A DNA stretch of 52,696 nucleotides from Sulfitobacter sp. Its GTDB lineage: Bacteria; Pseudomonadota; Alphaproteobacteria; Rhodobacterales; Rhodobacteraceae. The translations under genes were made by a program, and so were the position numbers. Under the pieces are notes generated by a model. That model searched no databases. It was not told the origin of the DNA and worked only from the letters and a program-made list of their open reading frames with translations. Positions 8,020 through 16,185 of this stretch are shown here, one piece after another. The stretch covers positions 1-52,696 of the forward strand of contig JAFMGZ010000023.1 in NCBI GenBank assembly GCA_017854855.1. Reading direction: 5' to 3'. Position 1 is the stretch's first letter. Each line of letters opens with the position of its first letter.

Positions 8020-9359
8020 TCAAGGATGCCTATAAACTCAGTGCTACCGAGGCGTTATCGCTTTTCGCCTCGGGCAAGCTTTCGTCGGTCGAACTGGTCA
8101 AGTCCTGCCTGACCCGGATCACCGAGACGGATGATGCAATCCGCGCCTGGGTCTATCTGGATCCCGAAGCGGTTCTGGCACAGGCGGCCGAATGCGACCG
8201 CATTCGCAAGGCGGGGCTTGCCACAGGGCCGCTGCACGGCATTCCCGTGGCGCTCAAGGACATCATTGATACAGCCGATATGCCGACGGGACGCGGCACG
8301 CCCATCTTCAAGGGCCGCCGCACGGATCACGACGCACGCCTTGTTGAACTTTTGCGCGGGGCAGGGGCCGTGATCATGGGCAAGACGGTCACGACCGAAT
8401 TGGCCTTTGTGCATCCCAATGAGACACGCAATCCGCATAATCCCGATCACACGCCCGGGGGCTCTTCCAGCGGATCCGCGGCGGCGGTTGCCGCATATCA
8501 TGTCCCGCTGTCCATCGGCACGCAGACCAATGGTTCGGTGATCCGTCCCGCATCCTTTTGCGGCACTTTCGGGTTCAAGCCCACGCGCGGTGTGATTTCG
8601 CGCAGCGGCCTGCTGCAGACTTCTGATTCGCTGGATCAGGTCGGTTGTTTTGGCCGCACGCTGGCCGATGTGGCCCTGCTGACGGATGTGATCGGTGGCT
8701 ACGATGGGCGTGACAGCACCAGCTTTGCCCGCCCGCGCCCCGCGATGGCACAGGGTGCAGCACAAGACGCGCCCGTGACGCCGTCGCTGGTCTGGTTCGA
8801 TCTGCCCTTCAATGACCGGCTGTCTGACGACGCGCGCGACGGGATCGAAGCGGTTCTGGATATTCTGGGGCCAAGCGTTTCGCGGATGGAACCTGCCGAT
8901 ACGCTGTCGAACCTTGTGGCGGTGCAGGCGCGCATCCACGAATACGAGATATGCGCCCAACAGGCGGAGGTGTTCGAGACCCATTGGGACCAGATCAGTG
9001 ACACCCTGAAACCTGTCGTGACACGCGGACGCCAGATTTCGCAAGTTGAATATGAAGATGCGCTTGCGGTAAAAGCCTCGGCAGAGGCGTTCTTCCTTGA
9101 TTTCTTTACCGAATATGACGCTATCATCGCGCCATCGGCCACAGGCGAAGCCCCCAGATTTGACGCAGGCGGCACGGGCGATCCGATCTTCTGCACCATC
9201 TGGACCTTGGCCGGATTGCCCTGCGTGAGCCTGCCCTTGCTGGTGGGAGAGACCGGGCTGCCCATCGGCGTACAGCTGATCGGCCCCGCCGAAAAAGACA
9301 ACCGCCTTCTGCGTACCGCGCGCTGGCTGCAAACCCAGCTGGCCGAAGCGGCGCAATAA
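8016..9359 (+). CDS. amidase (amidase-signature family)
   Basis: 447 residues. The Ser-cisSer-Lys triad is visible: Lys81 in VALKDIID, Ser150 in PGGSSSGSAAAVA and the nucleophile Ser174 in IGTQTNGSVIRPASFCG. It hydrolyses an amide to a carboxylate and ammonia; the substrate is unknown. It starts with GTG overlapping the dctM stop, so it is co-translated with the transporter, suggesting that the imported molecule or a catabolite carries an amide. The 447-residue length is also compatible with AtzF- or GatA-like enzymes, but no gatB or gatC is nearby. Confidence 0.88.
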   Translation: MIKDAYKLSATEALSLFASGKLSSVELVKSCLTRITETDDAIRAWVYLDPEAVLAQAAECDRIRKAGLATGPLHGIPVALKDIIDTADMPTGRGTPIFKGRRTDHDARLVELLRGAGAVIMGKTVTTELAFVHPNETRNPHNPDHTPGGSSSGSAAAVAAYHVPLSIGTQTNGSVIRPASFCGTFGFKPTRGVISRSGLLQTSDSLDQVGCFGRTLADVALLTDVIGGYDGRDSTSFARPRPAMAQGAAQDAPVTPSLVWFDLPFNDRLSDDARDGIEAVLDILGPSVSRMEPADTLSNLVAVQARIHEYEICAQQAEVFETHWDQISDTLKPVVTRGRQISQVEYEDALAVKASAEAFFLDFFTEYDAIIAPSATGEAPRFDAGGTGDPIFCTIWTLAGLPCVSLPLLVGETGLPIGVQLIGPAEKDNRLLRTARWLQTQLAEAAQ

Positions 9360-9375
9360 CAGAAAGGACATTCCA

Positions 9376-9570
9376 ATGTCATATACAGTTAAACTGATTG
9401 TCGGCCTGATCGGCACGGCCTTCTTGTGCATCTTTATCGGTGGACTGTCGCAGAGCATCTCAAGCGGCTTTGCGGGTTTCAAGGGCGGCGCGCCCTTCAT
9501 GATCATCGCGATCGTGGTCTGCGGCATGGCGGTCTATGATTTCTATGACGAATGCATCCGCAAGAAATGA
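9376..9570 (+). CDS. small two-helix membrane protein
   Basis: 64 residues with hydrophobic segments at about 5-26 and 41-56 joined by a glycine-rich loop (SSGFAGFKGGAPF) and ending in a charged tail. AGAAAGGA lies before the ATG. It is 16 bases downstream of the amidase and overlaps the next gene by four bases (ATGA), so it belongs to the operon. I recognise no family. It could be an accessory or stabilising subunit of the transporter, but this is a guess from position only. Confidence 0.7.
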   Translation: MSYTVKLIVGLIGTAFLCIFIGGLSQSISSGFAGFKGGAPFMIIAIVVCGMAVYDFYDECIRKK

Positions 9571-10526
9571 CCAAGAAACGTCTTTGGATTACCCGCCGGT
9601 TGTCGGATGCCACGCTGGAGCGTGCATCGCGTGACTATGACGTCGTGATCAATCACGCGGATCTGCCCGGCACGGCCGAACAGCTGATCGCGGCAAGTGC
9701 AGAGTTTGATGCAATCATCCCCTGTCATTCAGAGCATTTCAGCGCCGAAGTTGTCGCGCAATTCGCACCAAGGCTCAAGATCGTGGCAAACCATTCCGTT
9801 GGCGTGGATCATTGCGATCTGCCAGCCCTCAAAGGGCGCGGCATTGCGGTGACCAACACCCCCGATGTCTTGTCTGATGCCACGGCTGAACTGGCCATGC
9901 TGCTGATGCTGGGGGCTGCACGGCATGCCGTCGCCGGGGACCGCATCGTGCGCACAGGCGGATGGGACAGCTGGTCGCCCGCGTTTATGGTCGGCAAACA
10001 GGTGACCGGTGCGCGTCTGGGCATCATTGGCATGGGACGCGTCGGGCGCGCCTTTGCGGCCAAGGCCCGTGGCTTTGATATGGAAATCCACTATTACAAC
10101 CGCAGTGAATTACCGCCCGGTCAGGCGCAGGGGGCCACATACCATGCGACGGTCGAGAGCCTGCTGGGGGTTGCCGATTTCCTGTCGCTTCATTGTCCCG
10201 CAACACCCGATACGACAGACCTGATGAACGCGGACCGCTTTGCCCTGCTGCCTGAAGGTGCGGTGATCGTAAACACGGCACGCGGTGCACTGGTGGACGA
10301 GGACGCGCTGCTGGATGCGCTGGCCAAGGGGCAAATCGCGGCGGCGGGGCTTGATTGTTTCAAGACCGAACCGGGTGGCAATCCCGCCTTTGCAGACCAT
10401 GACAACATCTTTATGCTGCCCCATATCGGCAGCGCCACGCGCAAGACCCGCGACGCCATGGGCTTTCGTGCGCTTGATAACCTTGATGCATTCTTTGCCG
10501 GTAAGACACCGGGCGACTTGCTCTAA
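9567..10526 (+). CDS. D-isomer-specific 2-hydroxyacid dehydrogenase (glyoxylate/hydroxypyruvate reductase-like)
   Basis: 319 residues. The Rossmann motif is GIIGMGRVGRAFA, followed by YYNRS where an Asp would mark NAD use, so NADP preference is likely. The catalytic Arg is in VNTARGALVDEDAL and the catalytic His in LPHIGSATRKTRDAM. Enzymes of this type reduce glyoxylate, hydroxypyruvate or other 2-oxo acids. The ATG at 9567 overlaps the previous stop; the frame runs five codons further upstream inside that gene. It sits in the TRAP catabolic operon, so it probably handles the imported acid or its product. Confidence 0.87.
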   Translation: MTKKRLWITRRLSDATLERASRDYDVVINHADLPGTAEQLIAASAEFDAIIPCHSEHFSAEVVAQFAPRLKIVANHSVGVDHCDLPALKGRGIAVTNTPDVLSDATAELAMLLMLGAARHAVAGDRIVRTGGWDSWSPAFMVGKQVTGARLGIIGMGRVGRAFAAKARGFDMEIHYYNRSELPPGQAQGATYHATVESLLGVADFLSLHCPATPDTTDLMNADRFALLPEGAVIVNTARGALVDEDALLDALAKGQIAAAGLDCFKTEPGGNPAFADHDNIFMLPHIGSATRKTRDAMGFRALDNLDAFFAGKTPGDLL

Positions 10527-10547
10527 TCCCCCGAAAGGACTTTTACC

Positions 10548-11417
10548 ATGACCAAAATCGCATTCCTTGGACTAGGCGTGATGGGCTATCCGATGGCCGG
10601 ACATTTGCAGGCTGCGGGGCATGACGTCACTGTCTATAACCGTACCGCCGCCAAAGCGCAGGCATGGGCAAAGCAGCACGGCGGCAAAAGCGCGCCAACG
10701 CCTGCACAGGCCGCCGAGGGCGCTGATTTTGTTATGGCCTGCGTGGGCAATGATGACGATTTGCGTGCCGTTTGTCTGGGTGATGACGGCGCATTTGCCG
10801 GCATGTCGAAAGGCGCGCTGTTTGTGGATCACACAACAGTGTCCTCCAAGGTGACCCTTGAGCTTTATACAAAGGCGAAGGCTGCGGGTCTGTCGTTTGT
10901 CGATGCGCCGGTTTCCGGCGGGCAGGCGGGTGCCGAGAACGGCCAGCTTTCCATCATGTGCGGCGGCGATGCGGCGGATTACGACCGTGCAGAGCCGGTG
11001 ATGAACATCTATGCAAAGCTGGTCCGCCGGATTGGCGAAAGCGGTGCGGGCCAATTGACGAAAATGGCCAACCAGATTGCCATCGCGGGGCTGGTACAGG
11101 GGCTTTCTGAGGCGCTGCATTTCGCGACCAAGGCAGGCCTTGACGGCCGCGACGTGGTCGAGGTGATCAGCCAGGGTGCCGCGGGCAGCTGGCAGATGGC
11201 CAACCGCTATGAGACGATGCTGGACGATCATTTTGAACATGGCTTTGCCGTGGACTGGATGCGCAAGGACCTTGGCATTTGCCTTGAGACGGCAAATGAA
11301 AACGGGGCCAGCCTGCCGGTGACAGCGCTGGTTGATCAGTTCTACAAGGACGTGCAGAAAATGGGCGGCGGGCGCTGGGACACCTCATCGCTTTTCAAAC
11401 GGCTTGAGAAATTCTGA
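10548..11417 (+). CDS. NAD(P)-dependent 3-hydroxyacid dehydrogenase (HIBADH/tartronate-semialdehyde reductase family)
   Basis: 289 residues. Features in order: the dinucleotide motif GLGVMGYPMAGHL at the N-terminus, YNRT suggesting NADP(H), the signature DAPVSGGQAGAENGQLSIMCGG (about 119-140) and the catalytic lysine in GAGQLTKMANQ (about Lys172). Members oxidise or reduce beta-hydroxyacids such as 3-hydroxyisobutyrate, tartronate semialdehyde or succinate semialdehyde. It is the last gene of the TRAP operon, with AAAGGA at the start, and is followed by a strong hairpin at 11475. The specific substrate cannot be read from the sequence. Confidence 0.88.
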   Translation: MTKIAFLGLGVMGYPMAGHLQAAGHDVTVYNRTAAKAQAWAKQHGGKSAPTPAQAAEGADFVMACVGNDDDLRAVCLGDDGAFAGMSKGALFVDHTTVSSKVTLELYTKAKAAGLSFVDAPVSGGQAGAENGQLSIMCGGDAADYDRAEPVMNIYAKLVRRIGESGAGQLTKMANQIAIAGLVQGLSEALHFATKAGLDGRDVVEVISQGAAGSWQMANRYETMLDDHFEHGFAVDWMRKDLGICLETANENGASLPVTALVDQFYKDVQKMGGGRWDTSSLFKRLEKF

Positions 11418-11474
11418 AGACGTCTGGCAGGTCTTGGGTGTATCTTGCACCCGGCCAAAACGGTCAGTTGAGCC

Positions 11475-11503
11475 AAGGTCAGGCCCCGCAGGGACCTGAC
11501 CTT
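11475..11503 (+). terminator. bidirectional terminator after the TRAP operon
   Basis: AAGGTCAGG pairs with CCTGACCTT, with a further CCC/GGG inside the loop, followed by TTT. It separates the convergent TRAP operon and universal stress protein gene. Confidence 0.75.
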
Positions 11504-11538
11504 TTGCTTGTGGCCTGGTGCGTTTGGAAAAGACCGCG

Positions 11539-12384
11539 TTAATGGGCCAAAAGGACCGGCAGGTCTTTTTGTTCTATCATTGTACGCGTGGTCCCGCCAA
11601 AGACCGCCTCCATCATCCGCGCATGGCCGTAGGCCCCGGCCACGACCAGATCGGCACCTTGTTCTGACGCGCGGTTTTGGATGCATTGTGCAACCTCAAG
11701 GCCCCCTGTGGGAAACTGGGATACCGTGACCGAACACCCATGATGGCTGAGCCAGGCAGCAACGTCGGTTCCGGGGTCTGGTCCTTCCCGTTCGGTCATC
11801 GTGACGGGGTCAAAGCAGGCAATGACGACATCCTTTGCCGCGCGCAGATAGGGCAGGGCGACATGGACTGCTCTTGCGGCGGCCGCGCTGCTGTTCCATG
11901 CGACAAAGATGCGGTCCACCGGTTTGGATGGGGAGGCGTTGAGCATCAGGCCGATCGGTGATTTGAACAAGACACCATAGGTCACCTCGCGCATGACATC
12001 GGGCGTGTCGCGCAGGTTTGGCGCGATATGTGCGATGTCGCTGACCCGCGCGCGGCGGGCGACGACATGTTTGATGTCCATGGTCGCGCATTGGATGGAC
12101 TGGACATCGGCCGAAACACCGCTGCGGGCCAGCACCGCTTCGATCTGGGTCTCGCGCTGTGTCAGCGCCTCTTGCGCTGCCTGCACCGTTTCGGTCCAAT
12201 TGTCGGGGATATTCATGCCGCCATAGGGCGGAACCCCGTAGGCGTACATGGGCAGGGCCGGTGCTGCCCCCAACATAAGGCAACTCAGATGAGCCTGCTG
12301 TTCATACGCGCTTTCTGCCAGATCGGCGATAACACGGTCGGGGGTTTCGGGGTCGATCACCAGAAGGGTCGTTGCATTTTTCAC
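11539..12384 (-). CDS. universal stress protein, tandem UspA domains
   Basis: 281 residues with two Usp domains. The second ends in GAYGHARMMEAVFGGTTRTM, the G-2x-G-9x-G-(S/T) nucleotide-binding pattern, so ATP binding is likely. GGAGA stands 6 bases before the GTG at 12384, which is chosen; the frame is open 69 codons further but that part is unlike Usp and would cover the FNR-type box at 12467. Such proteins in alphaproteobacteria are often induced by oxygen limitation. It lies downstream of carbamate kinase on the same strand. Confidence 0.87.
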   Translation of the reverse strand: MKNATTLLVIDPETPDRVIADLAESAYEQQAHLSCLMLGAAPALPMYAYGVPPYGGMNIPDNWTETVQAAQEALTQRETQIEAVLARSGVSADVQSIQCATMDIKHVVARRARVSDIAHIAPNLRDTPDVMREVTYGVLFKSPIGLMLNASPSKPVDRIFVAWNSSAAAARAVHVALPYLRAAKDVVIACFDPVTMTEREGPDPGTDVAAWLSHHGCSVTVSQFPTGGLEVAQCIQNRASEQGADLVVAGAYGHARMMEAVFGGTTRTMIEQKDLPVLLAH

Positions 12385-12466
12385 CAGAGTTCTCCGTCCA
12401 AGGGCTGCGATACCGGGTGCGGTCGCGGCATTGGGACCCAGAGTAGATGAATCACCAGCATTGCGT

Positions 12467-12480
12467 ATGATTTGGATCAA
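12467..12480 (-). promoter_or_regulatory. FNR/FixK-type box
   Basis: ATGATTTGGATCAA matches TTGAT-N4-ATCAA at nine of ten defined bases. It is centred about 90 bases before the universal stress protein start at 12384. Confidence 0.65.
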
Positions 12481-12553
12481 ACTGCGCGCGTTCGGGGTGA
12501 AATTCATGCGCAAACCTGGGGGGGCCGCGAAAAAGTGGCCCAAAAGCCTGAGA

Positions 12554-13450
12554 TCAAACCATCGAAGTGATCCGGGTGCCTGCTGTCCCATCCATCAGAT
12601 ACAGCGCATCAACAAGCCTGCCGATGGCGGCAAAACCGCCGGTTGCCTCGACGAACTCGCATGCGGCGGTCACTTTTGTCCCCATCGTGTCTGGCGGCAG
12701 GCTGGCACCTTGCAATGCCTGCGGAGTGGTATGGGGGATCAGCGCCTGATCCGGCGTGCCCCAATCGCGAAACACCCCCGCAACATCCGTCAGCATCAAC
12801 AAGGCGTCCGCCTGCAAGTGGCGTGCCAGCAAACCGCTGCTCTGGTCATGATCGATCACCGCCTCAATCCCCGCCATCCTGCCATCGCTTTGTTGCACCA
12901 AGGGTATGCCGCCCACACCCGGACAGATCACGACCATGTCCTGTTCAAGCAGCATCCGGATCACATCCAGTTCCAGAATGCGTTTCGGCAAGGGGGCGGG
13001 CACCTTGCGGCGAAAACAGGTGTCGTCCCTGGCAATGGTCCAGCCCTGGTGGCCGTTCAGGCGTGTGGCTTCTTCCCGTGTGTAGACGGGGCCGACAAAC
13101 TTTGTCGGGGTCTGAAGCGCCGGGTCCATTGGATCGACCTCAATCTGGGTCAAAAGAGTGGCATAGCGCTTGCCCGGGGCAAAGGCCTTGTTGAGTTCGT
13201 GTTGCAGCACATCGCCGATCATCCCGCGTGCCTGTCCCCGCGCGCCGTCCCGCGGGCAGCGACCGGTGTGCAAGCTGAGGTAGTCAACCTGCGGGCCATC
13301 ACCATGGGTAATCACCACCTCATGTCCCATGGCCAGCAGTTGCGCAAGCGAGGCTGCAGCCAGCTTGATGCTTGCATGCCGGGCCTCGGCCGTCAGCACT
13401 TCACCGCGTTTTTCAAGCGCGCTTCCGCCCAAGGCTACAACAATACGCAT
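12554..13450 (-). CDS. arcC: carbamate kinase
   Basis: 298 residues, normal carbamate kinase length. It opens with MRIVVALGGSAL, the amino-acid-kinase phosphate loop, and has THGDGPQVDYLSL (about 47-59) and CPGVGGIPLVQQSDG (about 200). It makes ATP from carbamoyl phosphate and ADP (or the reverse), as in fermentative arginine or carbamoyl-compound breakdown. No arginine deiminase or ornithine transcarbamylase is next to it. A frame extension of 13 codons before the ATG at 13450 has no family match. An FNR-type box is 174 bases upstream, fitting a role in energy supply without oxygen. Confidence 0.9.
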   Translation of the reverse strand: MRIVVALGGSALEKRGEVLTAEARHASIKLAAASLAQLLAMGHEVVITHGDGPQVDYLSLHTGRCPRDGARGQARGMIGDVLQHELNKAFAPGKRYATLLTQIEVDPMDPALQTPTKFVGPVYTREEATRLNGHQGWTIARDDTCFRRKVPAPLPKRILELDVIRMLLEQDMVVICPGVGGIPLVQQSDGRMAGIEAVIDHDQSSGLLARHLQADALLMLTDVAGVFRDWGTPDQALIPHTTPQALQGASLPPDTMGTKVTAACEFVEATGGFAAIGRLVDALYLMDGTAGTRITSMV

Positions 13451-13623
13451 TTTTGCTCCGGTTGTTGAACCCATGACGCCTTCAGTCACTGTTCAGGTGC
13501 CCCGATGGGTGCCGACGGCACATAATGGCCCCCGGCGTGACGCCCAATGGCGGTGCCATGCGATCATCCTGTCATGGGGTGGTTTCATCTGATCAGACGA
13601 TGACCCAAATCGCGGTGCTGCAA

Positions 13624-13637
13624 TTGAGATTGGTCAA
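13624..13637 (-). promoter_or_regulatory. FNR/FixK-type box
   Basis: TTGAGATTGGTCAA, eight of ten consensus bases with symmetric TTGA/TCAA ends. It sits between the DUF2238-type gene and arcC, 174 bases before the arcC start. Confidence 0.5.
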
Positions 13638-13655
13638 ACGACGGCCAGCGCGGCC

Positions 13656-14309
13656 TCATTTCTTGAGGCGGCTTTTGTATTTTTGGTAGAACCGCGCATT
13701 CAGCTTGATGAATTGCGAAAGGTTATGGCCAAACCAGCCAGCAGAGTTGCCGCGCAGATAGATATATCCCGTCAGGCTGGCAAAAAGACTGCCCAGGGCA
13801 TTCAGGATCAAATCGCCCATGGTGTCATCCAACCCTGATTTTTGCATGTTCAGCCCAAAGGATCGGTCCATCGCATATTCGAAGACTTCCCACATCGCGC
13901 CCATCGTGATCGCCACGCAAAACGTAATCGCGGCAATCGCAGAGGGAGGTGCGGCAAGCCTGTCGCCCTCAAACAGCATGAACACCAACAAGAACCCCGT
14001 CAGCCCAAAGCCGATGGCAGAAGAGCCATGCAGCGCCAAATCCCACCACCACAGGCGTTCGTAGAAATCAAACGCCTCGCCCAGAAAGATGGCGGCAAAG
14101 AAAAAGAGGGTCGTGGCCACCAGAAACGGAAGCGGCAGCGCAAGTGACCAGCGCGCAGCCAAGAGCGGGGGCAGCAGGGAAAGCGATAGCGTTGCCAAGC
14201 TGACAAAGGCCAAAGACCACCGTGCAAGACCCAATGCGACCAGGCCTGCGATCAAGAGTGCTGCCCAGATCACGAGGATGACGGGGCTGGAGTTTCGGAT
14301 CAAATGCAT
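13656..14309 (-). CDS. DUF2238/YjdF-type membrane protein
   Basis: 217 residues with about six hydrophobic segments. The pattern WWWDLALHGSSAIGFGLTG (about 88-106), then MWEVFEYAMDRSFGLNMQ and GLDDTMGDLILNALGSLFAS, matches the DUF2238/YjdF family of inner-membrane proteins with conserved His, Glu and Asp residues. Its function is unknown. The gene is divergent from the EEP-family hydrolase with 56 bases between the starts; a 13-base direct repeat spans that gap. It is in a stress-gene neighbourhood. Confidence 0.75.
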   Translation of the reverse strand: MHLIRNSSPVILVIWAALLIAGLVALGLARWSLAFVSLATLSLSLLPPLLAARWSLALPLPFLVATTLFFFAAIFLGEAFDFYERLWWWDLALHGSSAIGFGLTGFLLVFMLFEGDRLAAPPSAIAAITFCVAITMGAMWEVFEYAMDRSFGLNMQKSGLDDTMGDLILNALGSLFASLTGYIYLRGNSAGWFGHNLSQFIKLNARFYQKYKSRLKK

Positions 14310-14352
14310 CTTGGCACTGCCGGGCTGATCTTAAATTCTTGCATCTTGGCAC
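14305..14352. repeat. direct repeat pair in the divergent promoter
   Basis: TGCATCTTGGCAC occurs at 14305-14317 and 14340-14352, 35 bases start to start. The first copy covers the start codon of the minus-strand gene. It may be a regulator site or a chance duplication. Confidence 0.4.
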
Positions 14353-14365
14353 CTATATTTAAGAC

Positions 14366-15112
14366 ATGTCAGAAAAACTGCTACGCATCGCCAGTTATAA
14401 CATACGCAAGGCCCGCGGGTTGGACCAAAGGCGGCGTCCTGAACGCACGCTGCAAGTGATCAACAGGCTTGAGGCAGATATTGTCGTGCTTCAAGAGGCC
14501 GACAAGAGGATGGGGGTGCGCCACCCCGCCATCCCCAGACGCATGATAGAGGCCGAAACCGATTTTTATCTGGCGGAAGTGTCGGAAAATGCCATCAGCC
14601 TGGGCTGGCACGGCAATGCTGTGCTGGTGCGCAAGGGCATCAACATCACCGGCTTTGAACGCATTGTTCTGCCGGGGCTGGAGCCGCGCGGTGCCTTGCG
14701 TCTTGATCTGGATACTGGTCTTGATCCGAATACTGGTCTTGATCCGAATACTGGCGGCGGGCTGCGGGTGATTGCCACACATCTGGGATTGCTGCGTCGG
14801 GACCGTCGGGCGCAATTGGACGTGCTTTGTCAGCTGCGTGCCAGCCATCTGCCCACGGTGATTGCGGGGGACTTTAACGAATGGTCGTCGCGCACCGGGC
14901 TGGAACCGCTGGCCGCGCGATTTGCTGTTCACACGCCGGGCCAGACCTTTCATGCCCGACGCCCTGTCGCGGCCCTTGACCGATTTGCCCTGTCCCATGG
15001 CATAGACCTGCGGGATGCGGGCGTCGCACAGGATGCAGTGGCGCGCAGGGCCTCGGACCATCTGCCGATCTGGTCTGACATTGCGCTGCCCTTGGCTGAC
15101 GTTATTGGCTGA
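14366..15112 (+). CDS. endonuclease/exonuclease/phosphatase family protein
   Basis: 248 residues. EEP motifs are visible: SYNIRKARG at the start, VLQEADKR (metal-binding Glu), VIAGDFNEW (Asp/Asn pair) and a C-terminal SDHLPIWSDI (Asp/His). Members cut nucleic acids or phosphodiesters; this small cytosolic type often lies near phospholipid or stress genes. No signal peptide. Residues about 112-129 are encoded by three copies of an 18-base repeat, giving a DTGLDPN-type loop that looks like a recent expansion inside an otherwise normal domain. Confidence 0.83.
   Translation: MSEKLLRIASYNIRKARGLDQRRRPERTLQVINRLEADIVVLQEADKRMGVRHPAIPRRMIEAETDFYLAEVSENAISLGWHGNAVLVRKGINITGFERIVLPGLEPRGALRLDLDTGLDPNTGLDPNTGGGLRVIATHLGLLRRDRRAQLDVLCQLRASHLPTVIAGDFNEWSSRTGLEPLAARFAVHTPGQTFHARRPVAALDRFALSHGIDLRDAGVAQDAVARRASDHLPIWSDIALPLADVIG
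14701..14754 (+). repeat. three in-frame copies of an 18-base tandem repeat
   Basis: Units at 14701-14718, 14719-14736 and 14737-14754; the last two are identical (TCTTGATCCGAATACTGG) and the first differs at two positions. Each unit adds six residues (LDPNTG-type) to the EEP protein, so copy-number change would not break the frame. Confidence 0.85.
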
Positions 15113-15941
15113 ACAGGACGGGCAGTTTTGCATCATGCAGCAACGCGGGGCTGGTGGCCCCCAAGACAAATTCATATGCCTTGGAATGGCTGAAGGCACC
15201 GGTCACGATCAGGTCCGCACCCTTTTCAAAGGCCGCCTTGTTCAAGGCATCGGCAATGCTGTCGCCCATCGGGTTGCGTTGTTCCAATTCGGCCCTGAGG
15301 TCGTGCCGCGCCAGCATTTCGGTCAGATCGACACCAACTGAATCCTTCAGCATATCCTGCTGGCTCTTGCTGACCCGCAAAACGGTAACAGTTGCACCAG
15401 GCTGTGCAACTGTCAGCATATCATGGCTGGCGCGGGCCGCTTCCTTGGTATCGTTCCAGCCCAGCAGGATGTTGGCACCGATCTCGGGGCCGTCATAATC
15501 GGGCGGGACAACGATCACCGGTCGGCCGCTTTCGCGGATCACATGTTGCTGTGCGTTGCGCTGGTCATAGCGATCCGCTGTCCTGTCCTCTTGGGCCATG
15601 ATGACAAGATCAGCGACACGGGCGCTTTCGACCATACGTTCGCTTGCATAGACAGCCTCTGCGCGGACCAGCCGGAATTCACTGGGGAAATCCTCAAGGG
15701 CGGTGTGTTTGCGAAACACCTTTTCAATCGCGTCAGACGCCTTTTTCTGGCTTTCGTGAAAGCTTGCAAAGGCGGGTTCGGGAATGTGAATGGCGATGCC
15801 GGGATAGACCAGCAGCGCCTCAACGGTGTGCAGGCCGATCAGATGGGCATTGTGTTTGCGGGCCAGCGGAACCGCCAGTTTAAGCAGGGCATCTGAGTTT
15901 TCAGGCGTTGTCAGGCAAACCAGAAGTGTCTTAAGTCCCAT
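15102..15941 (-). CDS. universal stress protein
   Basis: 279 residues, two Usp domains. It starts MGLKTLLVCLTTPENSDALLKLAVPLARKHNAHL, a typical first strand and helix. The second domain has ILLGWNDTKEAARA and ends VTGAFSHSKAYEFVLGATSPAL, where the first glycines of the nucleotide loop are partly replaced (G-2x-S), so ATP binding is uncertain. The ATG at 15941 is chosen because the 38 codons upstream are Pro/Arg-rich and unlike the family. It ends 11 bases inside the convergent EEP gene. The FNR-type box at 16111 is 170 bases upstream and may serve both directions. Confidence 0.87.
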   Translation of the reverse strand: MGLKTLLVCLTTPENSDALLKLAVPLARKHNAHLIGLHTVEALLVYPGIAIHIPEPAFASFHESQKKASDAIEKVFRKHTALEDFPSEFRLVRAEAVYASERMVESARVADLVIMAQEDRTADRYDQRNAQQHVIRESGRPVIVVPPDYDGPEIGANILLGWNDTKEAARASHDMLTVAQPGATVTVLRVSKSQQDMLKDSVGVDLTEMLARHDLRAELEQRNPMGDSIADALNKAAFEKGADLIVTGAFSHSKAYEFVLGATSPALLHDAKLPVLFSQ

Positions 15942-16110
15942 GCGCGTGTTCCTTTGTTTGAAGGGCCCTTGTCTGGAGGACCCTGGTCTGGGCGGCGTTC
16001 GTCGGGGCGGCAAAGTGTCAGTCACCCGGACCACAGTGAAATCGCCTTTCGGCAAAGCCCGCAGTGACTTGGCCCTGTGTCCTGTCTAGACGGGGGAGCC
16101 GCCGGGCGGA

Positions 16111-16124
16111 TTGATCTTGGTCAA
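16111..16124. promoter_or_regulatory. FNR/FixK-type box
   Basis: TTGATCTTGGTCAA, nine of ten consensus bases. It lies 61 bases before the bactofilin-like gene at 16186 and 170 bases before the divergent universal stress protein. Confidence 0.7.
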
Positions 16125-16185
16125 TCGACTTTGCCGCAAACGCAGTAGCACTGACCGAAAGTTTCATTTCTCAAAGGGATGCATC

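Noticed and set aside
8055..9527. 490-codon open frame antisense to the amidase
   Set aside because: It is the shadow of a high-GC gene with full amidase motifs. The antisense product is Arg/Gly/Ala-rich with no family resemblance.
12431..13468. 345-codon plus-strand frame under carbamate kinase
   Set aside because: Carbamate kinase motifs on the minus strand are clear. This frame also covers the FNR-type box and has no family match.
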